Of a stretch of DNA of 64,000 bases, positions 1-9,008 are shown piece by piece. The position numbers and the translations under genes were made by a program. The stretch's first letter is position 1. The number at the start of each line of letters is the position of its first letter. A model generated the notes under the pieces. That model did not search any database, had not been told where the DNA came from, and worked only from the letters and a program-made list of their open reading frames with translations. Source of the DNA: Acidovorax sp. HDW3 (GTDB taxonomy: Bacteria; Pseudomonadota; Gammaproteobacteria; Burkholderiales; Burkholderiaceae_C); the NCBI RefSeq assembly GCF_011303755.1, contig NZ_CP049885.1:274001-338000 (forward strand). Direction: 5' to 3'.

Positions 1-897
1 CAGTGCCTGCGGCGGCCATTGCTGCCAGCGCAGCGGCAGGCCCAAGAGGCGCTGCTCAATCCGCAGCCCTTGCTGGCCGAGGAGCACCACGCGGCTGTGC
101 GCCAGGCGAAACAAGGCCAGCAACACCGCGCTGCCCCCAGCCAGGCCAAACACCACGGCAAACCACCCCGGCGTGGCGCCGCGCATCCACTGCTGCATCC
201 CCAGAAAAACCATCCCGGTGAGCGCCAGCGAAAACAAGGGCCGGCGCCCATGGCGGCTCGTCTTTTGCTGCAGCTGCAGGCCGCCGGGGTAGGGCGTGAG
301 TTGGCACAGATCCTCCAGGGCCAAGCCCTGCGCGGTGTACGCTGGCGCCGGTGTGGGGGTGGGTTGATCTTCGGCCTGCTCTGTTGCGTTGTAGCGCCAG
401 GCAAACACCAGTATGGCGATCCCCGCACCGCCAAACATCACCACAAACACCAGCTTGAAGGCCAGCAGCCCGGGGCGCAGGCTGCGGTCGAGCACCGCTT
501 CATGCGGGGCGCTGGGGTTGACCCAGGCCGTCACCGGCGCGCCCTGCGCCAGGGCCTGCTCCAGTCGCTGGCCCAGCTGCTGCTGAAAATTGCCAATGTT
601 GTCCGCCCCGCCGCCAATGGCCACGCGCTGCCCGGCGTAGGGCTGGCCGGCAAAAAGATAGCGGTATTGGGCATGGGCCAGGTAGGTGGTGCTGGACTTG
701 CTCCCGCTCTTTTTGCGCAGCTCGGCCACCAGCAGCTGCGCTGGCACCGGCTCCCAAAATTGCATACGCGCCCAGTCGTACAGCGTGGGCAGCACGCTCA
801 GCAGCAACATGCCCAGGCCAATGGCGGCAAAGGGCAGGGCAAACAGGGTCAGCAGCCAGCGGCCAGTGCGCGAGGCAGTCGGTGGGGTATGGGCCAT
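1..897 (-). CDS. DUF3592-like membrane protein (partial, C-terminus outside window)
   Basis: This is an uninterrupted reading frame of 299 codons from an ATG at 897 running off the left edge, so the C-terminus is missing. Seen: a first hydrophobic segment at about residues 13-38, then a soluble stretch with [20 protein letters not shown] and [17 protein letters not shown], a second hydrophobic segment at about 145-165, and two more hydrophobic segments near 225-265. The order TM, 'Y.Y...G..Y.G.R', 'VNPS.P..AVLDR', TM is what I associate with DUF3592 membrane proteins, whose function is unknown. It diverges from glyQ across a 138-base gap. No clear Shine-Dalgarno precedes the ATG, so the start is the best guess rather than proven. 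Confidence 0.7.
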   Translation of the reverse strand, partial: MAHTPPTASRTGRWLLTLFALPFAAIGLGMLLLSVLPTLYDWARMQFWEPVPAQLLVAELRKKSGSKSSTTYLAHAQYRYLFAGQPYAGQRVAIGGGADNIGNFQQQLGQRLEQALAQGAPVTAWVNPSAPHEAVLDRSLRPGLLAFKLVFVVMFGGAGIAILVFAWRYNATEQAEDQPTPTPAPAYTAQGLALEDLCQLTPYPGGLQLQQKTSRHGRRPLFSLALTGMVFLGMQQWMRGATPGWFAVVFGLAGGSAVLLALFRLAHSRVVLLGQQGLRIEQRLLGLPLRWQQWPPQAL

Positions 898-964
898 GGC
901 TGCAGAGCTTACGCCGCAGCTGCCATGGCCTGCATGGGGGCGATCGCGGTGGCGCCCGCAGCAG

Positions 965-988
965 AGGGCGCCCAGGGCGCCCTAAAAT
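965..988 (+). promoter_or_regulatory. Candidate glyQ promoter with overlapping inverted repeat
   Basis: An 8-base inverted repeat (AGGGCGCC / GGCGCCCT, 3-base loop, 965-983) runs directly into a TAAAAT hexamer at 983-988 that could be a -10 box about 48 bases before the glyQ ATG. I see no convincing -35 hexamer at the expected distance. It lies in the only gap between the divergent gene at 897 and glyQ. The promoter reading is an inference from position. Confidence 0.3.
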
Positions 989-1035
989 GTCCGGTTCGCG
1001 TGCGTTTTCATGGCACGCCTACCGGATTGCCCGCC

Positions 1036-1989
1036 ATGCTCACCTTCCAACAAATCATCCTCAAACTCCAGTCCTACTGGGCCGACCAGGGTTGCGCGCT
1101 TTTGCAGCCCTACGACATGGAGGTCGGCGCCGGCACTTCGCACACCGCCACCTTTTTGCGCGCCATCGGCCCCGAGCCTTGGCGCGCCGCCTACGTGCAG
1201 CCCAGCCGCCGCCCCAAGGACGGGCGCTACGGCGACAACCCCAACCGCCTGCAGCACTACTACCAGTTCCAGGTGGTCCTGAAGCCCGCGCCGGCCAACA
1301 TCCTGGAGCTGTACCTGGGCAGCCTCGAAGCGCTGGGCTTTGATCTGAAGAAGAACGACATCCGCTTCGTCGAGGACGACTGGGAGAACCCCACGCTCGG
1401 TGCCTGGGGCCTGGGCTGGGAAGTCTGGCTCAACGGCATGGAAGTGACGCAGTTCACCTACTTCCAGCAGGTGGCCGGCATCGACTGCAAGCCCGCCACC
1501 GGCGAGATCACCTACGGTCTGGAACGCCTGGCCATGTACCTGCAGGGCGTGGACAACGTCTACAACCTGACCTGGACGGAAGGGCCTGATGGATCCAAGT
1601 TGAGTTATGGCGACGTGTACCACCAGAACGAGGTCGAGCAGTCCACCTACAACTTCGAGCATTCCGACGCCGACTTTTTGTTCACCGCCTTTGGCGCGTA
1701 TGAGAAGCAGGCCCAGCATTTGATGGCCGAGCAGCTGGCGCTGCCCGCCTACGAGCAGGTCTTGAAGGCCGCGCACACCTTCAACCTGCTCGATGCGCGC
1801 GGGGCGATCAGCGTCACCGAGCGCGCCGCCTACATTGGCCGCATCCGCAACCTGGCGCGCGCCGTGGGCAAGAGCTACCTCGACAGCCGCGCGCGCCTGG
1901 GTTTTCCCATGGCGCCGCGCGCACATGCCGATGAGGTGCTGGCCGAGCTGGCCAAGGCCGCCGAACAACAAAGCAAAAAAGCCGCCTGA
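1036..1989 (+). CDS. glyQ: Glycyl-tRNA synthetase alpha subunit
   Basis: Alpha chain of the bacterial alpha2beta2 glycyl-tRNA synthetase, which charges tRNA-Gly in the cytoplasm; this chain forms the adenylate (class II catalytic) site. The 317-residue product begins [20 protein letters not shown] and carries the characteristic family stretches [40 protein letters not shown] and the class II segment [15 protein letters not shown]. Length is normal for the family (about 300). The frame stays open far upstream, but conservation begins at this ATG. It is followed after 15 bases by glyS, the usual arrangement, so the two are almost certainly co-transcribed. Confidence 0.97.
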   Translation: MLTFQQIILKLQSYWADQGCALLQPYDMEVGAGTSHTATFLRAIGPEPWRAAYVQPSRRPKDGRYGDNPNRLQHYYQFQVVLKPAPANILELYLGSLEALGFDLKKNDIRFVEDDWENPTLGAWGLGWEVWLNGMEVTQFTYFQQVAGIDCKPATGEITYGLERLAMYLQGVDNVYNLTWTEGPDGSKLSYGDVYHQNEVEQSTYNFEHSDADFLFTAFGAYEKQAQHLMAEQLALPAYEQVLKAAHTFNLLDARGAISVTERAAYIGRIRNLARAVGKSYLDSRARLGFPMAPRAHADEVLAELAKAAEQQSKKAA

Positions 1990-2004
1990 GCCGGAGAGAA
2001 CCCC

Positions 2005-4173
2005 ATGACCACCGCTAATTTGCTCGTTGAACTGTTCGTTGAAGAACTGCCCCCCAAAGCCCTGCAAAAGCTGGGCGACGCCTTTGCCAGCGTGCTGCAC
2101 GCCCAGCTCGTGGCCCAGGGCCTGGCGGCGCCAGATGCCGCCTGCACCGCCTACGCCTCGCCGCGCCGCCTGGCTGCGCACATCACCGGCGTGCTGGCGC
2201 AGGCGCCGGACAAGGCCGTGTCGCAAAAACTCATGCCCGTGGCCGTGGGCCTGGCTGCCGACGGCCAGGCCACGCCCGCGCTCTTGAAAAAACTCGCCGC
2301 CCTGGGCGCCGATGCCAGCGCCGTGGCGGGCTTGAAGCGCGTGCACGACGGCAAGGCCGAGGTGCTGTACTTTGAAAGCACCGCCCAGGGCGCCACCCTG
2401 GCCGAGGGCCTGCAAAAAGCGCTGGACGAGGCCCTGGCCAAGCTGCCCATCCCCAAGGTCATGCGCTACCAGCTGCAGGACGGCTGGAGCAGCGTGCACT
2501 TCGTGCGCCCGGCGCACGGCCTGGTGGCGCTGCACGGCAGCAGCGTGGTGCCGGTGCAAGCGCTGGGCCTCACGGCGGGCAGCCACACGCAAGGCCACCG
2601 CTTTGAAGCCAAGGCCAGCCCCGTGGTGCTGCAAAACGCCGACAGCTACGCCCAGCAGCTGCGCGATGAGGGCGCCGTGATTGCCAGCTTTGCCGAGCGC
2701 CGCGCCGCCATTGCCGAGCAGCTCCAACAGGCTGCAGCGCAGGTGGGGGGCGGGGTACGTGCTATCGAAGATGAAGCGCTGCTCGATGAAGTGACCGCCC
2801 TGGTTGAGCGCCCCAACGTGCTGGTGTGCCAGTTCGAGGAAGAATTCCTGGCCGTGCCGCAGGAATGCCTGATTCTGACCATGAAGGCCAACCAGAAGTA
2901 CTTCCCGCTGCTGGACGCCGAAGGCAAGCTGACCCACCGCTTCCTCATCGTCAGCAACATCGCACCGCAAGACGCCAGCGCCGTCATTCAGGGCAACGAG
3001 CGCGTGGTGCGCCCGCGCCTGGCGGATGCCAAATTCTTCTTCGACCAGGACCGCAAAAAGACGCTGGTCAGCCGCGTGCCGCAGCTGGCCAAGGTGGTCT
3101 ACCACAACCAGCTGGGCACCCAGGGCGAGCGCGTGGAGCGCGTGCGCGCCATCGCCCAGGCCATTGGCGCGCAGCTGTTCGCGGCCCTGGCCGCGCGCCA
3201 TGCGATTGACGGCACGCAGGACGCCGAGGTGGTGCAGGACTATTTGATGACCTGCGTAGACAACGCCGCGCTGCTGGCCAAGACCGACCTGGTCACCGAC
3301 ATGGTGGGCGAGTTCCCCGAGCTGCAGGGCACCATGGGCGCGTACTACGCCGTCAACGACGGCCTGCCCGACGACGTCGCCCACGCCATTGAAGACCACT
3401 ACAAGCCGCGCTTTGCCGGCGATGCCCTGCCGCGCAACAACGTCGGCCTGGTGGTGGCGCTGGCCGACAAGCTCGAAACCCTGGTGGGCATGTTCGGCAT
3501 CGGCAACCTGCCCACCGGCGACCGCGACCCGTTTGCGCTGCGCCGCCACGCGCTGGGCGTGATCCGTATGCTGGTCGAGAAGGACTTGCCGCTGAACGTA
3601 CCGGCGCTGCTGGCCGCTGCCGTGCCCGCCTTTGGCGACAAAATTCAAGACCCGACGGCGGCGCTGCAGGATTTCATCTACGAGCGCCTGGCCGGCAGCC
3701 TGCGCGAGCAGGGCTACAGCGCACAAGAGGTGGACGCCGTGCTGGCGCTGCGCCCCGAGCAGCTCGCCCTGGTGGGCCAGCAGCTGGCGGCGGTGCGCGC
3801 CTTTGCGCAATTGCCCGAGGCGCCCGCGCTGGCGGCAGCCAACAAGCGCGTGACCAACATCCTGAAAAAAGCCGAGGCCGAAAGCCCGGTGGACGCCCAC
3901 GTCAACCCCGAGCTGCTGCAGGAGCAGGCCGAGCAGGATTTGTACGCCCAGCTGCAGCGCTTCGTGCCCGAGGCCGACGCGCAGTTTGCCGCTGGCGATT
4001 TCACCGCCAGCCTGCAGACCCTGGCCGTGCTGCGCGCGCCGGTCGATGCCTTCTTTGACGACGTCATGGTCAACGCCGAGCAACTGGACGTGCGCCTGAA
4101 CCGCCTGGGCCTGCTCAAGACCCTGCACCAGGCCATGAACCGCGTCGCCGACCTCTCACGCCTGGCGGCCTGA
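2005..4173 (+). CDS. glyS: Glycyl-tRNA synthetase beta subunit
   Basis: Beta chain of the tetrameric glycyl-tRNA synthetase; it contacts the tRNA, including the anticodon, and is needed for aminoacylation. The 722-residue product starts with the family signature LLVELFVEELPPKALQKLG and contains the HD-domain-like segment with KTDLVTDMVGEFPELQGTMG and the ADKLETLVGMFGIGNLPTGD stretch, then an anticodon-binding C-terminal part (ALASLQTLAVLRAPVDAFFD-type sequence). Length is slightly above the E. coli protein (689), normal for Burkholderiales. An AGAGAACC stretch precedes the ATG. A 5-base gap to the next gene suggests one operon through gmhB and plsC. Confidence 0.97.
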   Translation: MTTANLLVELFVEELPPKALQKLGDAFASVLHAQLVAQGLAAPDAACTAYASPRRLAAHITGVLAQAPDKAVSQKLMPVAVGLAADGQATPALLKKLAALGADASAVAGLKRVHDGKAEVLYFESTAQGATLAEGLQKALDEALAKLPIPKVMRYQLQDGWSSVHFVRPAHGLVALHGSSVVPVQALGLTAGSHTQGHRFEAKASPVVLQNADSYAQQLRDEGAVIASFAERRAAIAEQLQQAAAQVGGGVRAIEDEALLDEVTALVERPNVLVCQFEEEFLAVPQECLILTMKANQKYFPLLDAEGKLTHRFLIVSNIAPQDASAVIQGNERVVRPRLADAKFFFDQDRKKTLVSRVPQLAKVVYHNQLGTQGERVERVRAIAQAIGAQLFAALAARHAIDGTQDAEVVQDYLMTCVDNAALLAKTDLVTDMVGEFPELQGTMGAYYAVNDGLPDDVAHAIEDHYKPRFAGDALPRNNVGLVVALADKLETLVGMFGIGNLPTGDRDPFALRRHALGVIRMLVEKDLPLNVPALLAAAVPAFGDKIQDPTAALQDFIYERLAGSLREQGYSAQEVDAVLALRPEQLALVGQQLAAVRAFAQLPEAPALAAANKRVTNILKKAEAESPVDAHVNPELLQEQAEQDLYAQLQRFVPEADAQFAAGDFTASLQTLAVLRAPVDAFFDDVMVNAEQLDVRLNRLGLLKTLHQAMNRVADLSRLAA

Positions 4174-4178
4174 GCACC

Positions 4179-4796
4179 ATGACCGTCCCCACCACCGCCC
4201 CCGAACGCGCGCGCGCGGCGCCGCAGCTGCTGTGGCTGCTCTGGGCGCCGCCGCTGGCGCTGGTGGCGCTGCGCTGGGTGCTCGATTGGCAGGCCGAGCG
4301 CTACCCGAGCGCACCCGTCTGGCGCCTGCAGCCCTTTGTGGGCACGCAAGACCCCTGGGCCTGGGTGGCCCCGCTGGCCGGGGCGCTGGTGGCGCTGGCG
4401 CTGCTGACCCTCTTGTTGCGCGCGCTGGTGCGCCGTGGCCAGGGGCGCTGGGTGCGGCGGGGGCTGCTGGCGGCGTGGTGGCTGGTGTGTGCGCTGGGGG
4501 CGGCGGCGCAGCTCCTGGGGCCGCTCAATCTGCGGGGGCTGCAGCCGCAGGCGCCGCTGCAGGCCGAGATCGTCGGCCGCCATGTGCAGGCGCCGTCGCT
4601 GCGCTCCACGGGTGGCACGCTGCTGGTGCTGCGCCTGGCGGGGCAGGATGCGCAAGATGTGCAAGGGCCGCTGGTGCAGCTGCTGCTCGACGACCCGGCC
4701 GCCGCCGCGCTACCGGTGCACCAGCAGCTGCAGCTGCAGTGGGCGCTGGGGCGCTGGCAGGGGCGCTACGTCACCGCCTGGCAACCGCTTTCCTGA
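4179..4796 (+). CDS. Conserved small membrane protein of unknown function
   Basis: A 205-residue protein I cannot assign. Seen: three hydrophobic segments (about residues 18-36, 64-84 and 96-115) followed by a soluble C-terminal third rich in Leu, Gln and Ala that contains LRSTGGTLLVLRLAGQD. It starts 5 bases after the glyS stop and ends 13 bases before gmhB, so it is translated as part of the glyQ-glyS-gmhB-plsC operon. I recall a hypothetical membrane gene at this position in other Comamonadaceae, which argues that it is a real gene. No catalytic motif is visible. Confidence 0.7.
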   Translation: MTVPTTAPERARAAPQLLWLLWAPPLALVALRWVLDWQAERYPSAPVWRLQPFVGTQDPWAWVAPLAGALVALALLTLLLRALVRRGQGRWVRRGLLAAWWLVCALGAAAQLLGPLNLRGLQPQAPLQAEIVGRHVQAPSLRSTGGTLLVLRLAGQDAQDVQGPLVQLLLDDPAAAALPVHQQLQLQWALGRWQGRYVTAWQPLS

Positions 4797-4809
4797 ATAA
4801 TCGCCGACC

Positions 4810-5376
4810 ATGAAAATCGCCATCTTTGACCGCGACGGTACCCTCAACCAACTGGGCGAGGAGTACATCACCCGGCCCGAAGAATGGCAGGCCGAGGCCG
4901 GCGCCCTGGAGGCCGTGGCGCGCCTGAACCGTGCCGGCTGGCATGTGGTGGTGGCCACCAACCAGCCGGGCCTGGGGCGCGGGCTGCTCGACACCGTCTC
5001 GCTCAACGCCATCCACGCCAAGATGCTGCGCCAGCTCAGCAGCCAGGGCGGGCGCATCGACGCCATCTTCTACTGCCCCCACGTGCCCGACGACGCCTGC
5101 AGCTGCCGCAAGCCCGCCCCCGGCCTGCTGCTGCAGATTGCCGAGCGCTACGGCGTCGAGCCGCGCGAGCTGCGCGTCGTCGGCAGCAACCCCACGCACC
5201 TGCAGGCCGGCGCTGCCATCGGTGCGCAGCTGCACCTGGTGTGCACCGGCCTGTCGGCCCAGCTGGCGCCGGGCCAGCCGCTGCCCAGTGAGGTGCCCGC
5301 TGGCACCCAGGTGCACGCCGACCTGCAGGCCTTTGCCGACAGGCTGCTGCAAACCGCAGCAGCAGACGTGGTTTAA
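4810..5376 (+). CDS. gmhB: D-glycero-beta-D-manno-heptose 1,7-bisphosphate 7-phosphatase (atypical motif IV)
   Basis: HAD-family phosphatase that removes the C7 phosphate of heptose bisphosphate in the ADP-heptose route to the LPS inner core. Seen in 188 residues: motif I FDRDGT (nucleophile Asp near residue 7), motif II region VVVATNQPG, and the GmhB zinc loop CPHVPDDACSCRKPAPG. Odd: where E. coli GmhB has VGDKLED, carrying a metal-binding Asp in HAD motif IV, this protein reads VGSNPTHLQAG, so the acidic residues are absent. The fold and zinc loop fit GmhB well; whether activity is kept is open. It lies between a membrane gene and plsC in an envelope-related operon. Confidence 0.88.
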   Translation: MKIAIFDRDGTLNQLGEEYITRPEEWQAEAGALEAVARLNRAGWHVVVATNQPGLGRGLLDTVSLNAIHAKMLRQLSSQGGRIDAIFYCPHVPDDACSCRKPAPGLLLQIAERYGVEPRELRVVGSNPTHLQAGAAIGAQLHLVCTGLSAQLAPGQPLPSEVPAGTQVHADLQAFADRLLQTAAADVV

Positions 5377-5402
5377 GGTTTGTATTTACTATTTTTACTA
5401 TT

Positions 5403-5450
5403 AAAACAATAGCTGCTAGCGCTTGTCGTTATTGGGCTAGAGGCAAAAAA
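5403..5450 (+). repeat. Dispersed palindromic repeat, copy A
   Basis: Carries the core ATAGCTGCTAGCGCTTG and, after a short spacer, GGGCTAGAGGC and an A run; the flank is AAAACA. The inverted arms GCTAGCGC / GGGCTAG are imperfect. It fills the only gap between gmhB and plsC. The same core recurs near 9010, 16280, 33680, 52660 and 61585, with weaker copies at 14850 and 38450. Confidence 0.75.
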
Positions 5451-5461
5451 CACCCCTATTT

Positions 5462-6202
5462 ATGTCCCTGCTGCGCTCCTTGGCCCATCTGCTGTGGATG
5501 GGCGTCACGATTGTTCCCTATACCCTGGCGATCTTGCTGTGCTCCTGGTGCGGGCTGCGCGGGCCGCGCCTGTACCGCATCGCCCGCGCCTGGCTGGCGC
5601 TGAGCGTCGATGGGGCGCGCTGGATTCTGGGCATCCGCGTGCGCATCAGCGGCATGGAGCAGCTGCCGCAAGACCCGCAGCAGGGCGTGGTGCTGCTGGT
5701 CAAGCACCAGTCCACCTTCGAGACGTTCTTGATGCCGGCCATCATGCCGCGCCCGCTGGCCTACGTGTTCAAGAAAGAGCTGCTCCAGATTCCGTTCTTT
5801 GGCTGGTCGATTGGCAGCCTGGACATGATCCACATCGACCGCAGTCAGCGCGCGCGCGCCTTCGTGCACGTCATCCGGCGCGGCAAGGAGCTGCTGGCGC
5901 AGGGCACCTGGGTCATCATGTTCCCCGAGGGCACGCGCATGGCGCGCGGCACCACTGGCGAGTACCAGGCCAGTGGCGCGCGCCTGGCGATCGAGGCCGG
6001 CGTGCCCGTGGTGCCGGTGGCCGTGACCTCGGCCAAATGCTGGCCGCGCAAGGCTTTCATCAAGACGCCGGGGCTGGTCGATGTCTCTGTTGGCGCGCCC
6101 ATCGCCACCGCCGGGCGCAAGTCCGACGAGCTCATGCGCGAAGTGCAAACCTGGATCGAGGCCGAGATGCGCCGCCTCGACCCCGAGGCCTACCGCGACT
6201 GA
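5462..6202 (+). CDS. plsC: 1-acyl-sn-glycerol-3-phosphate acyltransferase
   Basis: Inner-membrane acyltransferase that makes phosphatidic acid from lysophosphatidic acid for phospholipid synthesis. The 246-residue protein has an N-terminal hydrophobic segment (about 8-30), motif I KHQSTFET (HX4E form, His near residue 81), a motif II region with IDRSQR, motif III FPEGTR (around 158) and a motif IV-like VPVVPVAV. Length is typical. A repeat copy separates it from gmhB. Only one base lies between its stop and the next ATG, so the YgjP-like gene is likely coupled to it. Confidence 0.92.
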   Translation: MSLLRSLAHLLWMGVTIVPYTLAILLCSWCGLRGPRLYRIARAWLALSVDGARWILGIRVRISGMEQLPQDPQQGVVLLVKHQSTFETFLMPAIMPRPLAYVFKKELLQIPFFGWSIGSLDMIHIDRSQRARAFVHVIRRGKELLAQGTWVIMFPEGTRMARGTTGEYQASGARLAIEAGVPVVPVAVTSAKCWPRKAFIKTPGLVDVSVGAPIATAGRKSDELMREVQTWIEAEMRRLDPEAYRD

Positions 6203-6203
6203 C

Positions 6204-7016
6204 ATGGCCAGCTGGGTGCAGCAGGTGCTCGCGTGGCTCGACGCGCCCGCGCCGCCCCCGGCAGCGGGCGTTGGGCCGCGCCCCCAGGCCCGCCGCGAGG
6301 TGCTGCTCGCCGGCCAGCGCGTGCCCTATCGCCTGCAGCGCGCGCGGCGCAAGAGCATTGGCATGACGGTGGGCGCCGACGGCCTGGCCGTGCGCGCGCC
6401 CAGCGGGGTCACGCTCGCCACCATCGACGCCGCCTTGCAGGAAAAAGCCGACTGGATCGTGCGCAAGCTCGGCGAGGTGCAGCAGCGCCAGCGTCTGCAG
6501 GAAGCGGCGCGCATCGTCTGGCAGGCCGGCGCGCAGCTGCCCTACCTGGGCGCGCCGCTGACGCTGCGCCTGGACGCCACGCAGCGCCGGCGCCAGCAGC
6601 TGCTGCACAGCGACGCTGACGGCGGGGCGCAGCTCTTTCTTGGTCTGGCGCAGGACGCGCAGCCGGCGCAAATCCGCGACGCCACCCAGGCCTGGTTCTT
6701 GCGCCAGGCGCGCAGCCACTTTGATGCCCGGCTGGCGCACTTTGCCCCCCAGCTCGGGGTGCAGCACAGCCGCCTGCGCCTGTCGGGCGCGGCCACGCGC
6801 TGGGGCAGCGCGCGCAGCGATGGCAGCATCATGCTCAACTGGCGCCTGCTGCACTACCGCCCGGCGCTGATCGACTACGTGGTGGTGCACGAGCTCTCGC
6901 ACCTGCGCGTGATGGACCACAGCCCGCAGTTCTGGCGCATCGTTGCCACCTTGGTGCCCGATTACGCGCAGCTGCGCCAGCAGCTGCGCGCACAACCCGC
7001 CCCGCCCTGGGATTGA
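6204..7016 (+). CDS. YgjP/SprT-like zinc metallopeptidase domain protein
   Basis: A 270-residue member of the YgjP (DUF45, M48-like) family. Seen: the N-terminal segment YRLQRARRKSIGMTV, where family members have an R.RR.SI stretch, the conserved LRLSGAATRWGSARSDGSIM region, and the zinc motif HELSHLRVMDHSPQFW, supplying HExxH and a distal His. The physiological substrate of this family is not established, so no role is claimed beyond a probable metal-dependent hydrolase. The frame is open upstream, but this ATG, one base after the plsC stop, gives the normal N-terminus. Confidence 0.85.
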   Translation: MASWVQQVLAWLDAPAPPPAAGVGPRPQARREVLLAGQRVPYRLQRARRKSIGMTVGADGLAVRAPSGVTLATIDAALQEKADWIVRKLGEVQQRQRLQEAARIVWQAGAQLPYLGAPLTLRLDATQRRRQQLLHSDADGGAQLFLGLAQDAQPAQIRDATQAWFLRQARSHFDARLAHFAPQLGVQHSRLRLSGAATRWGSARSDGSIMLNWRLLHYRPALIDYVVVHELSHLRVMDHSPQFWRIVATLVPDYAQLRQQLRAQPAPPWD

Positions 7017-7037
7017 CTGTTTTTTGGAGCTTTTGCC

Positions 7038-7445
7038 ATGACCACACCGCACCGCCCGGCCTACGCCGGTGACGTCACCCCCGAGCAAGCCTGGCAGTGG
7101 GTGCAAGCGGGCGCCGCCGTGCTGATCGACGTGCGCACCGACGCCGAGCGCGCCTGGGTCGGCTTCGTGCCCGGCGCCGTCGCCGTGGCCTGGAAGCAGT
7201 GGCCCGGCATGGCGCTCAACCCCGCGTTTGACGACCAGTTGCGCGCCGCCGTGCCCGCCGGCATGAAGGCCGTGCTGCTGTGCCGCAGCGGCGTGCGCTC
7301 GGTGGCGGCGGCCGAGCGCGCCGCTGAGCTGGGCATCAATGCCTACAACATCCTCGAAGGCTTCGAGGGCGAGCGCGACGAGCACGGCCAGCGCGGCCAG
7401 CGCAGCGGCTGGCGCCAGCGCGGCCTGCCCTGGCAGCAGGGCTGA
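7038..7445 (+). CDS. Rhodanese-domain protein
   Basis: Single-domain rhodanese of 135 residues, probably cytoplasmic. Seen: the VLIDVRTDAERAWVGFVPGA start of the domain and the active loop LLCRSGVRS with the catalytic Cys, followed by AAERAAELGINAYNILEGFEG. The last 20 or so residues are Gln/Arg/Gly-rich and not part of the fold. Such proteins move sulfane sulfur, but the donor and acceptor cannot be read from sequence. It follows the YgjP-like gene after 21 bases, with TTTTGGAGCTTTTGCC upstream as a Shine-Dalgarno. Confidence 0.88.
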   Translation: MTTPHRPAYAGDVTPEQAWQWVQAGAAVLIDVRTDAERAWVGFVPGAVAVAWKQWPGMALNPAFDDQLRAAVPAGMKAVLLCRSGVRSVAAAERAAELGINAYNILEGFEGERDEHGQRGQRSGWRQRGLPWQQG

Positions 7446-7553
7446 GCGGCAGGCTCAAGCGCCGGCATTTTTGGCCGATAAGGGGGCAGCGCCTGCCGCC
7501 CTCGTCCTTGCTGTGCCGGTTGCTCTCTTTTTCTTCCCGATAGGAGCCCCGGC

Positions 7554-9008
7554 ATGTCCGCCATCACCCCGGTTTTCAGCAGCCCCCTTGTCGCTCCCAG
7601 TGCGGTTCTGCGCCCGCCTCTGGCGCAGGCCGAGCCGGCACAGGGCAGCGAGGATGGGCGCGCCAGCACCCGCGTCAGCCTCTCGGTCGCCAGTGCGCCC
7701 GTGGTGTACCCCAAACCCAGCCTGCCCCAGCGCAGCACCGAATGGGCGGCGCGCAGCGACGACAGCCTGAGCCGCCAGATCGAGAGCAACGTGCAGGCCG
7801 GCTCCAGCCTGGCGCAGCGCTTCAAGGGCCTGGGCGGGGCGCTCTTGACGCAATTTGCCCGCACCGGCGAGGACTATGCCCAGACCCTGGCGTTCAACGT
7901 CGATCGCCGCCAGGGGCTCGATGCCCAGCTGCAGGGCCTGCGCGAGGGTGCGGCCGAGGTCACGCTGCAGCTCAAGACCCGCGCCGGCCAGAGCGTGGAG
8001 CTGCGCATGAGCTCGCGCGGCAGCGGCGGCGCCGATGGCGTCTTCGGACTGCAGGTGCAAATGAGCAGCCAAGGCCCGCTGGGCAGCAGCGAGCGCCAGG
8101 CCCTGGGGCGCCTGGCCGAGGGCCTGGACAAGGCCCTGGCGGGGCTGGTCCAAGACGGTGGGCCGGAGTTGGCGCTGCAGGATGTGCTCGGTTTTGACCG
8201 CAGCCAGTTCGCCAGCCTGCGCCTGGAGATGAAAGTGCCGCCGGGCGAGGGCCCGCAGCGCAGCTTCAGCCTGCAACTGGGCGAGCGCGAAAACCGCCTG
8301 GCCTTGAAAACCGAAAACGGCGAGGTCAACCTGCGCCTGGACAACGCCGGCACCCTGGCCAACGCCGCGCCGGCGCAGCGCCAGGCGGCCATTGCGCGCC
8401 AGCTGCGCGCGGTGGACGAGGCGGGCGCGCGCGGCCATGCCGACGATGCCACGGTGGCGCTGTTCAAAAGCGCGTTCGCGCAAATGCACGGGGCGGCGCT
8501 GGAGTCGGCCCAGGCCAATGCCCCGGGTGTGCGCGCGGCGCCGCTGCACCTGGCGCCGGCCCTGGCGGCGCGCACGCAGGAGCTGGTCAGCGGCCTGGCC
8601 GATTTCGAGGCCAGCTTCAGCAGCGACGCCTCGCGCCTGAACGACGACGGCGTCCTGACCGAGAAAAGCCACACCGACTACCGCCTGAGCCAGAAAACCG
8701 AAGTCGTGCAGCGCCGCCCTGGCGACGTGCGCGTGCAGCAGGTGCTGGACATGCAGCTCAAGGCCACCCTGATGCAGGCGCGCAACGGTGGGATGCTGAT
8801 CCCCAGCGAGGGCAACTACGACGTGACGCAGATCGACGACCGGCAGACACAGCGCACCACCATCGAGGCCGTGGCCGGCGAGCTGGTGCGCGCTGCGCGC
8901 GACACCGAGCGCCAGCAGCACACGCTGTGGAAGCGACTGGAGCAGCACCGCGCCGTAGAGCAGCGCAGCACGCCCGATCAGCAGCGCTTTGTGGAGCTAT
9001 TGATTTGA
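7554..9008 (+). CDS. Uncharacterised 484-residue protein
   Basis: I do not recognise a family. The product is soluble and polar, has no signal peptide or membrane segment, starts with a Pro/Ala-rich low-complexity stretch (about 1-60), and continues with predicted mixed helix and strand, for example AAEVTLQLKTRAGQSVELRM and LALKTENGEVNLRLDNAGTL. Near the C-terminus a helical Gln/Arg-rich segment follows NYDVTQIDDRQTQRTTIEAV. ATAGGAGCC is a good Shine-Dalgarno 8 bases before the ATG. The last codons and the TGA stop overlap the left edge of repeat copy B, so the present C-terminus (ELLI) may be repeat-derived. It appears to be a single-gene unit. Confidence 0.7.
   Translation: MSAITPVFSSPLVAPSAVLRPPLAQAEPAQGSEDGRASTRVSLSVASAPVVYPKPSLPQRSTEWAARSDDSLSRQIESNVQAGSSLAQRFKGLGGALLTQFARTGEDYAQTLAFNVDRRQGLDAQLQGLREGAAEVTLQLKTRAGQSVELRMSSRGSGGADGVFGLQVQMSSQGPLGSSERQALGRLAEGLDKALAGLVQDGGPELALQDVLGFDRSQFASLRLEMKVPPGEGPQRSFSLQLGERENRLALKTENGEVNLRLDNAGTLANAAPAQRQAAIARQLRAVDEAGARGHADDATVALFKSAFAQMHGAALESAQANAPGVRAAPLHLAPALAARTQELVSGLADFEASFSSDASRLNDDGVLTEKSHTDYRLSQKTEVVQRRPGDVRVQQVLDMQLKATLMQARNGGMLIPSEGNYDVTQIDDRQTQRTTIEAVAGELVRAARDTERQQHTLWKRLEQHRAVEQRSTPDQQRFVELLI

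Noticed and set aside
982-4128. Open reading frame of 1048 codons antisense to glyQ and glyS
   Set aside because: It is the mirror of two canonical genes, rich in His/Gln/Leu/Ala, a composition produced by GC-rich codons read backwards. No domain or start signal.
7446-7553. Terminator between the rhodanese gene and the next gene
   Set aside because: The GCGGCAGGC / GCCTGCCGC arms are over 35 bases apart and not followed by a T run at the right place.
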